64,000 nucleotides of DNA from Thermophilibacter gallinarum (GCF_014982725.1 NZ_JADCJZ010000002.1:434001-498000); one strand, 5' to 3'; shown: positions 24,870-33,853, counted from the first letter of the stretch. Notes: generated by a model from the sequence alone, not told the origin. Translations and numbers: made by a program.

Positions 24870-25884
24870 GCAGTTCCGCACGCGGGCGCGCAAGGTCTCG
24901 CTGCCCGAGGACGTGCGCGAGTCCGTCCTGGACGAGATCAGGGTCGAGAAGGGCGAGCGCGCCCGCGGCCCGCGACGGCCGCGCCGCGAGCGGCGGGGCG
25001 TCACGCGGCGGACCTTCGTGCGCGCAGGAGCCGTGGCGGCCGGCGGCGTCGTGGCGTTTCTCGGCGTCAGTGCCCTGATGAACCACGCTGCCGGCAAGAG
25101 AGGCAACTGGTTCGCGCTCACCGCCTACGCCGAGGGCACCGAGGAGCCGGACGGCTCGCGCCTGGCGCTCGGCGAGACGTTCGGCGGGCACATCGGCTGG
25201 GCCGGCGGCGTGGACCCGGAGAGCGACGGAGACGACCTGATCATGGCGAGCACCGAACTCAACCTCTCGTGCACGGGCGACAACGTGGACACCCTCACAT
25301 ACCGGCTCGAGGGGGACAACGTCGGCACCGACGTGGACGCCTACTCCAAGCCCGGGATCTGGATCTTCCAGTCAAACTACGAGGGCAGCGGTCCCGTGGC
25401 CAGCTTCACCGTTGACTACGACAGCCAGGACACCCAGAGCCTCCAGGCCTTCCTCACCGGGCGGGCGGCCTACTACGCCGTCTACGCCAACATTCCCGTC
25501 CCGGACGACCTCGTGCCCGTCTTCCTTGAGATGCAGGAGATCAGCGAGACCGTCGCCGAGCGCTCGGAGGGAAGCGAGACCATCATCGAGACGGACGAGG
25601 AACAGCGGCGCGACACGGAGCTGATGAACCAGGTGAGCGTGCGCGTCGCCGATCTCTTTGCCGATGAGCTCGCCAAGACCACGCTCGTGATGACGGCCGC
25701 GTTCAGCGACGGCAGCGAGCAGACCAAGCGCTACTCGTTCGCCCCGCGCGAGGACTACACACAGATTTACGCCGACTACCTGAAAGAGGACTGGGAGGCC
25801 TACCTCGCCGGCAACGACGCCCGCCGAACCGAGCTCACGCAGAACCCGCCGAGCCTCTACCTGATCACGGAGGCCGAGGGATAA
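24850..25884 (+). CDS. Membrane-anchored partner of the ECF sigma gene (putative anti-sigma)
   Basis: The 344-aa protein has a basic cytoplasmic N-terminus of ~55 residues, one transmembrane or Tat-like segment (TRRTFVRAGAVAAGGVVAFLG), and a ~270-residue extracytoplasmic region with a repeated acidic/serine character and no family I recognise. Its start lies inside the end of the broken sigma gene, with AAGGAG just upstream, so the pair was coupled. That arrangement is typical of sigma and its membrane regulator, which is the only basis for the anti-sigma call. It is intact although its presumed partner is broken. A terminator follows. Confidence 0.6.
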   Translation: MDRHTLEQFRTRARKVSLPEDVRESVLDEIRVEKGERARGPRRPRRERRGVTRRTFVRAGAVAAGGVVAFLGVSALMNHAAGKRGNWFALTAYAEGTEEPDGSRLALGETFGGHIGWAGGVDPESDGDDLIMASTELNLSCTGDNVDTLTYRLEGDNVGTDVDAYSKPGIWIFQSNYEGSGPVASFTVDYDSQDTQSLQAFLTGRAAYYAVYANIPVPDDLVPVFLEMQEISETVAERSEGSETIIETDEEQRRDTELMNQVSVRVADLFADELAKTTLVMTAAFSDGSEQTKRYSFAPREDYTQIYADYLKEDWEAYLAGNDARRTELTQNPPSLYLITEAEG

Positions 25885-25890
25885 ACGAGA

Positions 25891-25930
25891 CCGCCCCGAC
25901 GTCCTTCTCTCGAGGGAACGCCGGGGCGGC
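25891..25930 (+). terminator. Terminator-like hairpin, first of a direct-repeat pair
   Basis: CCGCCCCGACGTCCTTCTC pairs with the second half, which ends GCCGGGGCGGC. The 40 bp are repeated with only four differences at 26956-26995, on the far side of the RhuM-Fic gene. Confidence 0.75.
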
Positions 25931-25999
25931 ATTAGTAATTATTGTCCGGTCCAAACCGTACATTTGTTCTACCGAAAGAACGGGAGAGCGGAGGTACGT

Positions 26000-26950
26000 A
26001 TGGGCACGGAGAAGAGCATCGTCCTGTTTGAGTCCAAGGATGGGTCGGTCGAGCTGCCGGTGATGCTCGACCCGGCGAGGGAGGACGTCTGGCTGAGCCG
26101 CGCTCAGCTCGCGACCCTCTTTGGGCACGACGTCAAGACCATCGGCAAGCACGTTGCCAACGCGCTGCGTGAGGAGCTTGCAGGGTCCGAGAATCGAGTT
26201 GTCGCATAATTTGCGACAACTGCCCGCGACGGCAAGACGTACCAGACGGAGCACTACAACCTCGACATGGTCCTCTCCGTCGGCTATCGCGTGAAGTCCG
26301 CACGCGGCGTGGAGTTCCGCCGCTGGGCCACGGACGTTCTGCGCAGCTACGTCGTAGCCGGTCACGCGGAGAACGAGCGGCGGCTCGAGCAGCTGGGCTT
26401 GGTCGCAAAGATCATGGCGCGCGTCCCCGAGAGTCTGGAGTCCCGCCAGATCCTCGACATCGTCCAGAGCTACGCCGGGGCGCTCGACCTTCTGGACGAC
26501 TACGACCACCTCTGCGTGGCGGCACCCGAGGGCACGCCCTCCACGCGAGAGATCACCTACGAGGAATGCCGCGAGGTGATCGAGTCCCTGCGCTTCGGCC
26601 GGGAGAGCTCTCTCTTCGGCGTGGAGAAAGACGAGTCGTTCAAGGGAGCCGTCGGCAACGTCTTCCAGAGCTTCGGCGGGCGTGACCTCTACCCCACGCT
26701 CGAGGAGAAGGCGGCCCACCTACTCTACTTCGTGGTGAAGGACCACAGCTTCCTCGACGGCAACAAGCGCATCGCCGCGGCGGTCTTCCTGTACTTCCTC
26801 GATCGCAACCGGGCGCTCTTCACGCCGGCGGGCGAGAAGGCCATCGACGACAGCGCGCTCGTTGCCATGACCATCCTCATCGCCGAGTCAAAGCCGGAAG
26901 AGAAGGACGTGATGGTGGCGCTCGTGATGCACTTCCTTAAGAGGGCGTAA
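26000..26950 (+). pseudogene. RhuM-Fic/Doc family gene with an in-frame TAA
   Basis: From ATG 26000 (after GCGGAGGT) the frame reads an N-terminal RhuM-like winged-helix region (ELPVMLDPAREDVWLSRAQL, DVKTIGKHVANALRE) as far as ENRVVA. It hits TAA at 26207-26209, then resumes with FATTARDGKTYQTEHYNLDM, a stretch that is continuous with it in homologues (normally VVAKFATT). The C-terminal half has the Fic/Doc motif HSFLDGNKRIAAA, whose His and GNKR would catalyse AMP or phosphate transfer. A codon-70 Lys-to-stop change is the simplest explanation. An internal ATG at 26267 could still give a 227-aa Fic part. Members are toxin- or virulence-associated; no antitoxin was found. Confidence 0.85.
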
Positions 26951-26955
26951 GAAAA

Positions 26956-26995
26956 CCGCCCCGACGTCCTTCTTGCGAAGGAACGTCGGGGCGGC
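26956..26995 (+). terminator. Terminator-like hairpin, second of a direct-repeat pair
   Basis: A long stem (CCGCCCCGACGT with ACGTCGGGGCGG, extended by CCTTC/GAAGG) lies just after the RhuM-Fic stop. It matches 25891-25930 at 36 of 40 positions, so the two copies bracket the RhuM-Fic gene as direct repeats. Confidence 0.8.
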
Positions 26996-26999
26996 AGAA

Positions 27000-27032
27000 T
27001 GATTCAAAAGGGGCCTGCCCCCTTTTGAATCA
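27000..27032. repeat. 33-bp REP-like palindrome abutting the malic enzyme stop
   Basis: Arms TGATTCAAAAGGGG and CCCCTTTTGAATCA surround a CCTGC centre. Its right end touches the stop codon of the leftward malic enzyme gene with no gap. Confidence 0.9.
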
Positions 27033-28211
27033 CTAGAGGCGGGCGACGCCGGACTTGCGGGCGGCCTCGGCCACGGCGGCGGCCACGGCGGGCGCCACGC
27101 GCTCGTCGAAGGCGCCGGGGATGATGTAGTCGGCGGCGCGGTGCTCGTCGTCGACGAGGCCGGCGATCGCGTAGGCCGCAGCCTCCATCATGTCATCGTT
27201 GATGTCGGACGCGCGCACGTCGAGGGCGCCGCGGAAGATGCCCGGGAACGCGAGCACGTTGTTGATCTGGTTGGGGAAGTCGGAGCGGCCCGTGGCGGCG
27301 ACGGCGGCGCCGGCGGCCAGCGCCTCGTCCGGCATGATCTCCGGCACGGGGTTGGCGCAGGCGAAGATGATCGGGTCGGCGGCCATCGTGCGGACCATGT
27401 CCTGGGTGAGCACGCCGGGGGCGGACACGCCCACGAAGACGTCGGCGCCCTTGACGGCGTCGGCGAGGCTGCCCCTCACGCCCTCGCGGTTGGTCCAGGT
27501 GGCAATCTCGGCCTTCTCGGGGTTCAGACCCTCGCGGCCCTCGTAGATGGCGCCCGTACGGTCGCAGATGATGACGTCCTTGACACCCATGCGCTGCATG
27601 AGCTTGGCGATGGAGATGCCCGCGGCGCCGGCGCCGGAGAAGACCACGCGCACGTCGGAGAGCTCGCGGCCGGTGAGACGGCAGGCGTTGATGAGCGCGG
27701 CGCAGGTCACGACCGCGGTGCCGTGCTGGTCATCGTGGAAGACGGGGATGTCGCAGGACTCCTTGAGGCGGCGCTCGATCTCGAAGCAGCGCGGCGCGGA
27801 GATGTCCTCGAGGTTGATGCCGCCGAAGCTGCCGGCGATGAGCTCGACGGTGCGCACGATCTCGTCCACGTCCTTGGAGCGCACGCACAGCGGGAACGCG
27901 TCGACGTCCGCGAAGGTCTTGAACAGGGCGCACTTGCCCTCCATGACGGGCATGCCCGCCTCGGGGCCGATGTCGCCGAGACCCAGCACCGCGGTGCCGT
28001 CCGTGACGACGGCCACAAGGTTGCCGCGACGGGTGTAGGTGTAGGAGTCCTCCACGTTCTCGGAGATCTTGAGACACGGCTCGGCGACGCCAGGCGTATA
28101 GGCCACGGCCAGCTCCTCCGGCGTGGTGATCGGCGCGCGGGTGATCACCTCGATCTTGCCCTGCCACTCCTTGTGCTTGTCCAGCGCGTACTGCTTGGCG
28201 TCCTCGGCCAT
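27033..28211 (-). CDS. NAD(P)-dependent malic enzyme (oxaloacetate-decarboxylating)
   Basis: The 392-aa short-form malic enzyme converts malate to pyruvate and CO2 with reduction of NAD(P). Seen: the N-terminal AVAYTPGVAEPCL, VTDGTAVLGLGDIGPEAGMPVMEGK, the metal-site region FHDDQHGTAVV, the dinucleotide fold FSGAGAAGISIAKL and the C-terminal FPNQINNVLAFPGIFRGALD. The open frame runs to 28370, but the ATG at 28211 follows AGGAG and matches the family start; the extra residues come from repeat DNA. Cofactor preference is not decided. The stop abuts a REP-like palindrome. Confidence 0.94.
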   Translation of the reverse strand: MAEDAKQYALDKHKEWQGKIEVITRAPITTPEELAVAYTPGVAEPCLKISENVEDSYTYTRRGNLVAVVTDGTAVLGLGDIGPEAGMPVMEGKCALFKTFADVDAFPLCVRSKDVDEIVRTVELIAGSFGGINLEDISAPRCFEIERRLKESCDIPVFHDDQHGTAVVTCAALINACRLTGRELSDVRVVFSGAGAAGISIAKLMQRMGVKDVIICDRTGAIYEGREGLNPEKAEIATWTNREGVRGSLADAVKGADVFVGVSAPGVLTQDMVRTMAADPIIFACANPVPEIMPDEALAAGAAVAATGRSDFPNQINNVLAFPGIFRGALDVRASDINDDMMEAAAYAIAGLVDDEHRAADYIIPGAFDERVAPAVAAAVAEAARKSGVARL

Positions 28212-28330
28212 GGATGCTCCTATCTCGCGGGCCGGCGACCGCCGGCCTCCTTTCACACCACGCACAAGTTTAGTCTCGCGCCGGCGGAAGCGGAACGCAT
28301 TTCTCGACTTTTGACACTGGATGGAGTTAC

Positions 28331-28370
28331 CGCCGCAGGTCGGGTCGCACCGCCGCAGGTCGGACCGCAT
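28331..28370. repeat. Tandem pair of 20-bp units
   Basis: CGCCGCAGGTCGGGTCGCAC is followed directly by CGCCGCAGGTCGGACCGCAT (3 differences). It lies in the 459-bp gene-free stretch upstream of the malic enzyme. Confidence 0.7.
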
Positions 28371-28401
28371 CGGCGGAGCTCACCGCTTTGGTGCTGCGGC
28401 C

Positions 28402-28592
28402 GTCCCGGAAACGGCGATGTTCTCCACCTTGGCGAAAGGGGCGTCCGAGAATTGGCGACCTTCTCCTCCTGACGGGTCTTCTCGTCTCGAAAAAAGGGAG
28501 GTTCTCCGCTTGGGCGACACCCGACGCGGAGAAGGTCGCCATTTCCGGGACGAGAAGGACGCGCGCTCGGGGAACATCGCCTATTCCGGGAC
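28402..28592. repeat. Nested inverted-repeat element with four GTCCCGGAAANGGCGA units
   Basis: Two units read forward (28402-28425 and a shorter one at 28449-28466) and two read reverse (28528-28551 and 28569-28592). Each ends TTCTCC or a close variant. The outermost pair matches at 19 of its first 21 bases. The ~190 bp has no supported coding sequence; together with the tandem pair it fills the gap between the malic enzyme and peptidase genes. Confidence 0.65.
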
Positions 28593-28670
28593 AGCCGTGG
28601 ATCTCGAGCGGAGAAACCCCTCGTTTTGCGGACCCATCCAGGCCCATCCAAGCCCACCTGGCCCGCGCCC

Positions 28671-29201
28671 CTACACCAGCGCGATGCCGCCCAGCCATCC
28701 CCAGCGCGGCTCGCACGCCGCGCCATACGCGGAAAGCCACGGCTCCAGCGGCGTCGTGCGGACGCGACCGCCCGCGCAGTCCATCACGCGCCCGTCGCCC
28801 ACGTAGAGCCCCACGTGCCCGTGGTCCCAGCCGCCGGCTCCATACGGGCACCGGCCCACGGCCACGACCATGCCCACCAGCAGCTCGCCGACGTCCGTCC
28901 GCGAGCAGAACCCCTCGTACAACTCGCGCGCGTCCGCGTTCACGTAGCCCATGCCCAGCCGCGCGAACGCGCGCTCGACCCACGCCGCGCAGAGGTCCTC
29001 CCCCATGGCCGGCGTGGCCAGCGCGCACTCCACCAGCCGTCGCTGCAGCGCCCCGGCGCCGAGAAGCGTCTGCGGCTCGTGCCCCGCCGGAACCGGGCGC
29101 CAGGCCGGGTGCCCGAAGGTCGTGGTCACGCCGTCGGCGGCGAGAAGCCCGCGCGCCCGCAGCGCCGCCAGCACCCGCGACCGCATGTCCCTCTCGCCCA
29201 T
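28671..29201 (-). CDS. NlpC/P60-like cysteine peptidase
   Basis: The 176-aa protein has a papain-like layout: a candidate nucleophile Cys71 in DLCAAWVERAFARLG, a strand-turn VGELLVGMVVAVG, a candidate His129 in WDHGHVGLYVGDGRVMDC and a closing PLEPWLSAYGA. This matches NlpC/P60 or CHAP enzymes that cleave peptidoglycan peptides. No signal peptide is seen, so the target may be cytoplasmic or the protein may leave by another route. The ATG follows GGAGGGAG. It is divergent from galE. The catalytic assignment is by pattern only. Confidence 0.7.
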   Translation of the reverse strand: MGERDMRSRVLAALRARGLLAADGVTTTFGHPAWRPVPAGHEPQTLLGAGALQRRLVECALATPAMGEDLCAAWVERAFARLGMGYVNADARELYEGFCSRTDVGELLVGMVVAVGRCPYGAGGWDHGHVGLYVGDGRVMDCAGGRVRTTPLEPWLSAYGAACEPRWGWLGGIALV

Positions 29202-29340
29202 GGCGCTCCCTCCGTCACGAAGACGGTACCAGAACGCCCGGACTCAACCGCCCGCCGCGAGCCCGCGCGCGCCCGTGCCTCGCCGACGTATACTAAAAAG
29301 TGGACGAAAGCGTCTATGCGCAACGGGGAAAGGACCCACC

Positions 29341-30396
29341 ATGAGTGAGAAGATCGCGCCCGCCGAGACCTGCGTGCTCGTGACCGGAGGCGCCGGCTTC
29401 ATCGGCAGCCACACCGTCGTCGAGCTGCTCCAGGCCGGTTACCAGGTCGTCATCGTGGACGACCTCTCCAACGCCTCCGTAAAGGTGCTCGACCGCATCA
29501 AGACGATCGTGGGCGACGACGCCGCCGCGCGCATGACCTTCTACGAGGCCGACGTCAACGACCGCGCCACGCTCGCCAAGATCTTCGACGTGCACCACCC
29601 CAGCCGCGTGATCCACTTCGCCGGCTACAAGGCCGTGGGCGAGTCCGTGACCAAGCCCGTCGAGTACTACTCCAACAACATCGGCAACACGCTCACGCTC
29701 GTGGACGTCATGCGCGAGCACGGCTGCAAGTCCATCATCTTCTCCAGCTCTGCCACCGTCTACGGCGACCCGGACTCCCTGCCGCTCACCGAGGAGAGCC
29801 CCAAGAAGCCCGCGACCAACCCCTACGGCTGGACCAAGTGGATGATCGAGCAGATCCTCACCGACCTCCACACGGCCGACCCGGAGTGGAACGTCGTGCT
29901 GCTCCGCTACTTCAACCCCATCGGCGCGCACCCCTCGGGCCTCATGGGCGAGGACCCCAAGGGCATCCCCAACAACCTCGTGCCCTACGTCGCGCAGACC
30001 GCCATCGGCAAGCGCGACGCCGTCCACGTCTTCGGCAACGACTACGACACCCCCGACGGCACGGGCGTCCGCGACTACATCCACGTGGTCGACCTCGCCG
30101 CCGGCCACGTCGCGGCCCTCGGTTGGATGAACGGTCGCACCGGCGTGGAGATCTTCAACCTCGGCACGGGCACGGGCACCTCGGTGCTGCAGATCATCGA
30201 GGCGTTCTCCGCCGCCTGCGGCCACGAGATCCCCTACGTCATCGAGCCCCGTCGCGCCGGCGACGTCACGGCCAACTACGCCGACTGCTCCAAGGCCCGC
30301 GACCTCATGGGCTGGGAGGCCAAGTTCGACATCAAGGACATGTGCCGCGACTCCTGGAACTGGCAGTCCCACAACCCCAACGGCTACGAGGGCTAG
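29341..30396 (+). CDS. galE: UDP-glucose 4-epimerase
   Basis: The 351-aa extended short-chain dehydrogenase/reductase interconverts UDP-glucose and UDP-galactose. Seen: the NAD-binding TGGAGFIGSHTVVELL, VIHFAGYKAVGESVTKP, the catalytic SSSATVYG plus YGWTK (Tyr-x-x-x-Lys), LRYFNPIGAHPSG and GTGVRDYIHVVDLA. It supplies galactose for cell-wall or exopolysaccharide synthesis. A -10-like TATACT lies at 29289-29294 and GGGGAAAGG precedes the ATG. The prenyl synthase gene follows by 16 bases, so they are likely cotranscribed. Confidence 0.97.
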   Translation: MSEKIAPAETCVLVTGGAGFIGSHTVVELLQAGYQVVIVDDLSNASVKVLDRIKTIVGDDAAARMTFYEADVNDRATLAKIFDVHHPSRVIHFAGYKAVGESVTKPVEYYSNNIGNTLTLVDVMREHGCKSIIFSSSATVYGDPDSLPLTEESPKKPATNPYGWTKWMIEQILTDLHTADPEWNVVLLRYFNPIGAHPSGLMGEDPKGIPNNLVPYVAQTAIGKRDAVHVFGNDYDTPDGTGVRDYIHVVDLAAGHVAALGWMNGRTGVEIFNLGTGTGTSVLQIIEAFSAACGHEIPYVIEPRRAGDVTANYADCSKARDLMGWEAKFDIKDMCRDSWNWQSHNPNGYEG

Positions 30397-30412
30397 GCGG
30401 GACGAGAAGAAC

Positions 30413-31456
30413 ATGGCAAGCCCCTTCGTTGACTACCTCGGTCGACGCCTGCCCCTCGTGGAGCGGGCGCTGACGGATGCCGCGGCAGCCCCGCTCACGG
30501 ACGGCGCCGCGGCGGCCGATCTGAGCCGCTACCTCTACGACCCGCTCGCGCGCTTCACCGCGTCCGGCGGGAAGCGCGTGCGTCCCGTGCTCGCGCTTCT
30601 CGGCGCGGAGGCGGTGGGCGGAAGCGCGGAGGACGCGCTCTCCAGCGCCGTCGCCGTGGAGCTCTTCCAGAGCGCCGCCCTGGTCCACGACGACATCGCC
30701 GACGAGGGCGAGCTGCGCCGCGGCGAGCCGTGCCTCCACCGGGTGGAGGGCACGGGGCTGGCGATAAACGCCGGCGACCTCGCGCTCACCCAGGTCTTCG
30801 AGGTGGTGCTCGGCGACCGTCTCCTGGACGACGCCCGGAAGCTGGGCGTCCTCGCCGACCTCGCGCTCATGGAGCGCCACACCCTGGAGGGCCAGGCGCT
30901 GGACCTCGGCTGGGTGCGCGACGGCCGCTGGGACGTGACGCCGGACGACTATCTCTACATGGTCACGAGCAAGACCGCCTGGTACTCCTCCGCGATGCCG
31001 CTGCACGTGGGCGCGCTGGCGGGCGGCGGCTCGCGCGAGGCGGCCGACGGCCTGCTCGCCGTGGGCCTCGCCGCGGGCGTGGCCTTCCAGCTGCAGGACG
31101 ACCTGCTCAACCTCGTGGGGGACGGCGACGCCCAGGGCAAGGACCTCCGCACGGACGTCACGGAGGGCAAGCGCACGCTCGCCGTGGTCTGGGCCCTCGC
31201 GCACTTGGGCCCGGAGGAGCGCGCGGAGCTCGTGGCCCTTCTCGACGCGCACACAACGGACGCGGACGAGCTGAAACGAGCGGTTGAGCTCATCGAGCTC
31301 GGCGGCGGCCTCGAAAGGTGCCGCACCCTCGCGCGCGGGCGCGCCGAGGAGGCGAAGGCCGGCGCGCGCGACCTGGCGCGCACCGGCGGCATCTCGGACG
31401 AGGCGGCCGAGCTGCTATGCTCTATGGCAGACTTTTTCGTGGAACGCGCGAGCTAG
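30413..31456 (+). CDS. Polyprenyl diphosphate synthase (trans-prenyltransferase)
   Basis: The 347-aa all-helical enzyme condenses isopentenyl diphosphate onto an allylic primer. The first aspartate-rich motif is HDDIADE (Asp93, Asp94 and Asp97). The second is QLQDDLLNLVGDGDAQGKDL. GGKRVRP near residue 52 binds diphosphate. In this lineage it probably makes the menaquinone side chain or a geranylgeranyl-type precursor; chain length cannot be read confidently. It lies 16 bases after galE and 25 bases before a peptidoglycan-binding gene. Confidence 0.92.
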   Translation: MASPFVDYLGRRLPLVERALTDAAAAPLTDGAAAADLSRYLYDPLARFTASGGKRVRPVLALLGAEAVGGSAEDALSSAVAVELFQSAALVHDDIADEGELRRGEPCLHRVEGTGLAINAGDLALTQVFEVVLGDRLLDDARKLGVLADLALMERHTLEGQALDLGWVRDGRWDVTPDDYLYMVTSKTAWYSSAMPLHVGALAGGGSREAADGLLAVGLAAGVAFQLQDDLLNLVGDGDAQGKDLRTDVTEGKRTLAVVWALAHLGPEERAELVALLDAHTTDADELKRAVELIELGGGLERCRTLARGRAEEAKAGARDLARTGGISDEAAELLCSMADFFVERAS

Positions 31457-31481
31457 GCGCGCAACCCGACCGGGAGAGACG

Positions 31482-32399
31482 ATGGAAGCAATTCACGAAG
31501 GGGCGACCGGGGTCGCCGTCGAGGACATCCAGGAGCGGCTCACGTCGCTCGGCTATGCGATCGAGGAGGACGAGCGGAAGGCCCAGCTCTTCGGGCGCTC
31601 GACTGCCACCGCCGTCGCGCGCTTCCGCCTGGACCACGGCCTCTCCCTCGGCGACGCCGTCGACACCGCCACCTGGTCCGTCCTCGTCGACGAGGGCTAC
31701 CAGCTGGGCGACAGGACCCTCTACCTGCGTCTCCCCAACTTCCACGGCAACGACGTGCGCCAGCTCCAAGAGCGCCTCAACGTGCTCGGGTTCTCCTGCG
31801 GCGAGCCCGACGGCGTCTACGGCGTCCACACGGAGGCCGCAGTGAAGCTCTTCCAGGAGAGCATCGGCGCGCTGGCGGACGGCATGGCGTTCCCCGACAC
31901 CTTCGACGCCATCGAACGCCTGCGCCACGTCTGGGCGGGCAAGCCGGCCGCGGGGCCGCACCCCCAGGGCATGATGGGCTTCGCTCGTGCCGCGAGCGTG
32001 CTCGAGGACGCCGGGATCGCCATCACCGCCGACGACCCGATCTCCCGCAACGTGGCCGGGCGCATCTGGAACCTCGCCCACGCCACGGTCGACGACTGCG
32101 CGCTCGAGCTCGTGGACGCCGCCGAGTCCGCGAGCCCGGAGACGCGCGTGCTCATCGTGCTCTCCACCGAACCCCTGCCGGACAACGTCGCGGCGGGCGT
32201 GGGCAACCTCTCGCTCGACGACTTCGACACGCTGCCGCTTCGCCTGCGCACGGCGATCCAGAGCTCCGACACCACGCCGAGGGTCATCCGCATCGAGCTC
32301 CCCGTGGGCGCCGCCACCTTCACCATGAGCGACGCCCAGACCTTCGCCGTCCTGCTCCTCGACGCGATCTGCGCCGCCTTCGACCGCCTGGAGCTGTAG
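31482..32399 (+). CDS. Protein with two peptidoglycan-binding (PG_binding_1) domains
   Basis: The 305-aa protein contains two PG_binding_1 repeats: residues ~5-60 (GVAVEDIQERLTSLGYAIEE, STATAVARFRLDHGL) and ~85-140 (GNDVRQLQERLNVLGF, VHTEAAVKLFQESIG). The rest is an amidase-like or unknown alpha/beta domain (ETRVLIVLSTEPLPDNVAAG) without clear metal ligands. No signal peptide is seen at the ATG (after GGGAGAGACG), so export is not explained. Domain order resembles N-acetylmuramoyl-L-alanine amidases of actinobacteria, but the catalytic Glu/His set is not recognisable. It may be a regulator or a degenerate hydrolase. Confidence 0.7.
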   Translation: MEAIHEGATGVAVEDIQERLTSLGYAIEEDERKAQLFGRSTATAVARFRLDHGLSLGDAVDTATWSVLVDEGYQLGDRTLYLRLPNFHGNDVRQLQERLNVLGFSCGEPDGVYGVHTEAAVKLFQESIGALADGMAFPDTFDAIERLRHVWAGKPAAGPHPQGMMGFARAASVLEDAGIAITADDPISRNVAGRIWNLAHATVDDCALELVDAAESASPETRVLIVLSTEPLPDNVAAGVGNLSLDDFDTLPLRLRTAIQSSDTTPRVIRIELPVGAATFTMSDAQTFAVLLLDAICAAFDRLEL

Positions 32400-32457
32400 C
32401 GGCCCCGGGGCGGGCGGACGTCGTCACGCCACGCTTCCACACACGTGAGGAGGGCCC

Positions 32458-33729
32458 ATGTTCAGCCCGTTTCGCGATGCCAGCGGCGCGCCCAAGCGCC
32501 TCGCCGACGTGACGTGGGACGACCTCCCCCAGCTCGCCGACCTCGACGAGGGGTTCGTCCTCGAGTTCAAGCGGGAGTACAACGCCTCCGTCCAGCGAAA
32601 GATCCCCAAGATCGTGGCCTCCTTCGCGAACTCCCGCGGGGGCTGGCTCGTGATCGGCGTCGCGGACGACACCCACGCCGTCTGCCCGGTCCCGCGCCAG
32701 CAGGCGGACTTCGGCCAGATCATCGGCGAGCTCTGCCGCCGGCACGTCTCCCCCGCGCCACCCTTCGACGTGCGCTTCGTCGCCGACCCGGCCGATGACA
32801 CCCGCGGCGTGGTGGTCGTGCGGGTCGAGGAGGGGGACTTCCCTCCCTACATCGCCGACGGCGTGGTGGAGATCCGCGAGGGCTCCACGTCCGGGCCCGC
32901 GACCGGCGCCGCCCTCGTGGAGCTCTACGGCAAGGCGACGGGCAGGCGTCGCGAGATCGCGGAGTTCGGCCATCGGACGGTGTTCTACCCGGAGACCGAC
33001 GCCTACGGCCGGCCGCTGCCCCTCTTCGACCTCTACCTCTACCGGATGGGGCGCGACCGCGACGCCGCCTCGCGCGAGGAGGTCGCCGAGCACGTGCGGG
33101 CCATGCGCTCGGCCTTCGCGCAGCAGCGCGCCACCTGCCACGTGAGCCACGCGCACGACTCCCTCATCCTCCGCACCACCCTGCCCACGGGCCCGGGGGA
33201 CGCCCACTCGGCCATCGAGCTCTTCGGCGACGAGTCCATGAAGCTCACGGTCCCCGCCGTCCTTCTCGACGCCGCCCGACGGGAGCGCGCCGTGGCGCGC
33301 ATGCGCGAGCTGGGGCTCTTCTCGGCCGAGGAGGGCCGCCTCATAGACGCCTGCGCGACGCTGCGCCGCGTCTCGCGCATGGCCTCGCTGCTCGACCGCT
33401 ACGTGCGCCTGCGCGGCATCGCCTGGCAGGAGTACGCCGTGTCCTACGAGCTGGAGAACATGGCCGGCATCATCCTCTGGAGCGACTCCCCCGTCTACCA
33501 GGACTACGTTGCCGAGAAGGGCGTGCTCTCGTGCGGCACCACGGACTGCCGCAGCCGCGTTCGCTACCTCGACGACGGCGCGCACGACTCGTTCCGCGCC
33601 CGGCAGTTCGCGGGGAGCCACTTCTTCGAGGCGTGCGGCCTTCCCCTGGGCTCGCAGGACCCCCGCGACGAGGCGCTCGTTGACGCGCTTCTCAGCACCT
33701 CGACCGGACGGCGCCGCGACGAGGCGTGA
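32458..33729 (+). CDS. Schlafen/AlbA_2-domain protein
   Basis: The 423-aa protein has an N-terminal AlbA_2 (Schlafen-type) domain at ~30-150. Its marks are EFKREYN, KIPKIVASFANSRGGWLVIGV and a strand run RGVVVVRVEEGDFPPYIADG. These domains often carry nuclease or nucleic-acid-binding activity in transcription regulators and defence systems. The C-terminal ~270 residues are not recognised; it is helical around DAARRERAVARMRELGLFS. No obvious partner genes are nearby. The ATG follows GTGAGGAGG. The gene ends 50 bases before the tRNA gene. Role unknown. Confidence 0.75.
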   Translation: MFSPFRDASGAPKRLADVTWDDLPQLADLDEGFVLEFKREYNASVQRKIPKIVASFANSRGGWLVIGVADDTHAVCPVPRQQADFGQIIGELCRRHVSPAPPFDVRFVADPADDTRGVVVVRVEEGDFPPYIADGVVEIREGSTSGPATGAALVELYGKATGRRREIAEFGHRTVFYPETDAYGRPLPLFDLYLYRMGRDRDAASREEVAEHVRAMRSAFAQQRATCHVSHAHDSLILRTTLPTGPGDAHSAIELFGDESMKLTVPAVLLDAARRERAVARMRELGLFSAEEGRLIDACATLRRVSRMASLLDRYVRLRGIAWQEYAVSYELENMAGIILWSDSPVYQDYVAEKGVLSCGTTDCRSRVRYLDDGAHDSFRARQFAGSHFFEACGLPLGSQDPRDEALVDALLSTSTGRRRDEA

Positions 33730-33778
33730 GCGCGCGAGCCCGCCGCGGCCCTTCCTGATACAATGGCGCCGGCGGCAC

Positions 33779-33853
33779 AGGGGTATCGTCCAATGGTTAG
33801 GACAGTGGTTTTTGGTGCCATCAATGTGGGTTCGAATCCTACTACCCCTGCCA
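33779..33853 (+). tRNA. tRNA-Gln (anticodon TTG)
   Basis: A complete cloverleaf can be drawn: acceptor AGGGGTA with TACCCCT, D stem GTCC/GGAC, anticodon loop TTTTGGT holding TTG, T arm GTGGG-TTCGAAT-CCTAC, discriminator G and an encoded CCA. It reads CAA codons. A -10-like TACAAT lies 15 bases upstream. Confidence 0.96.
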
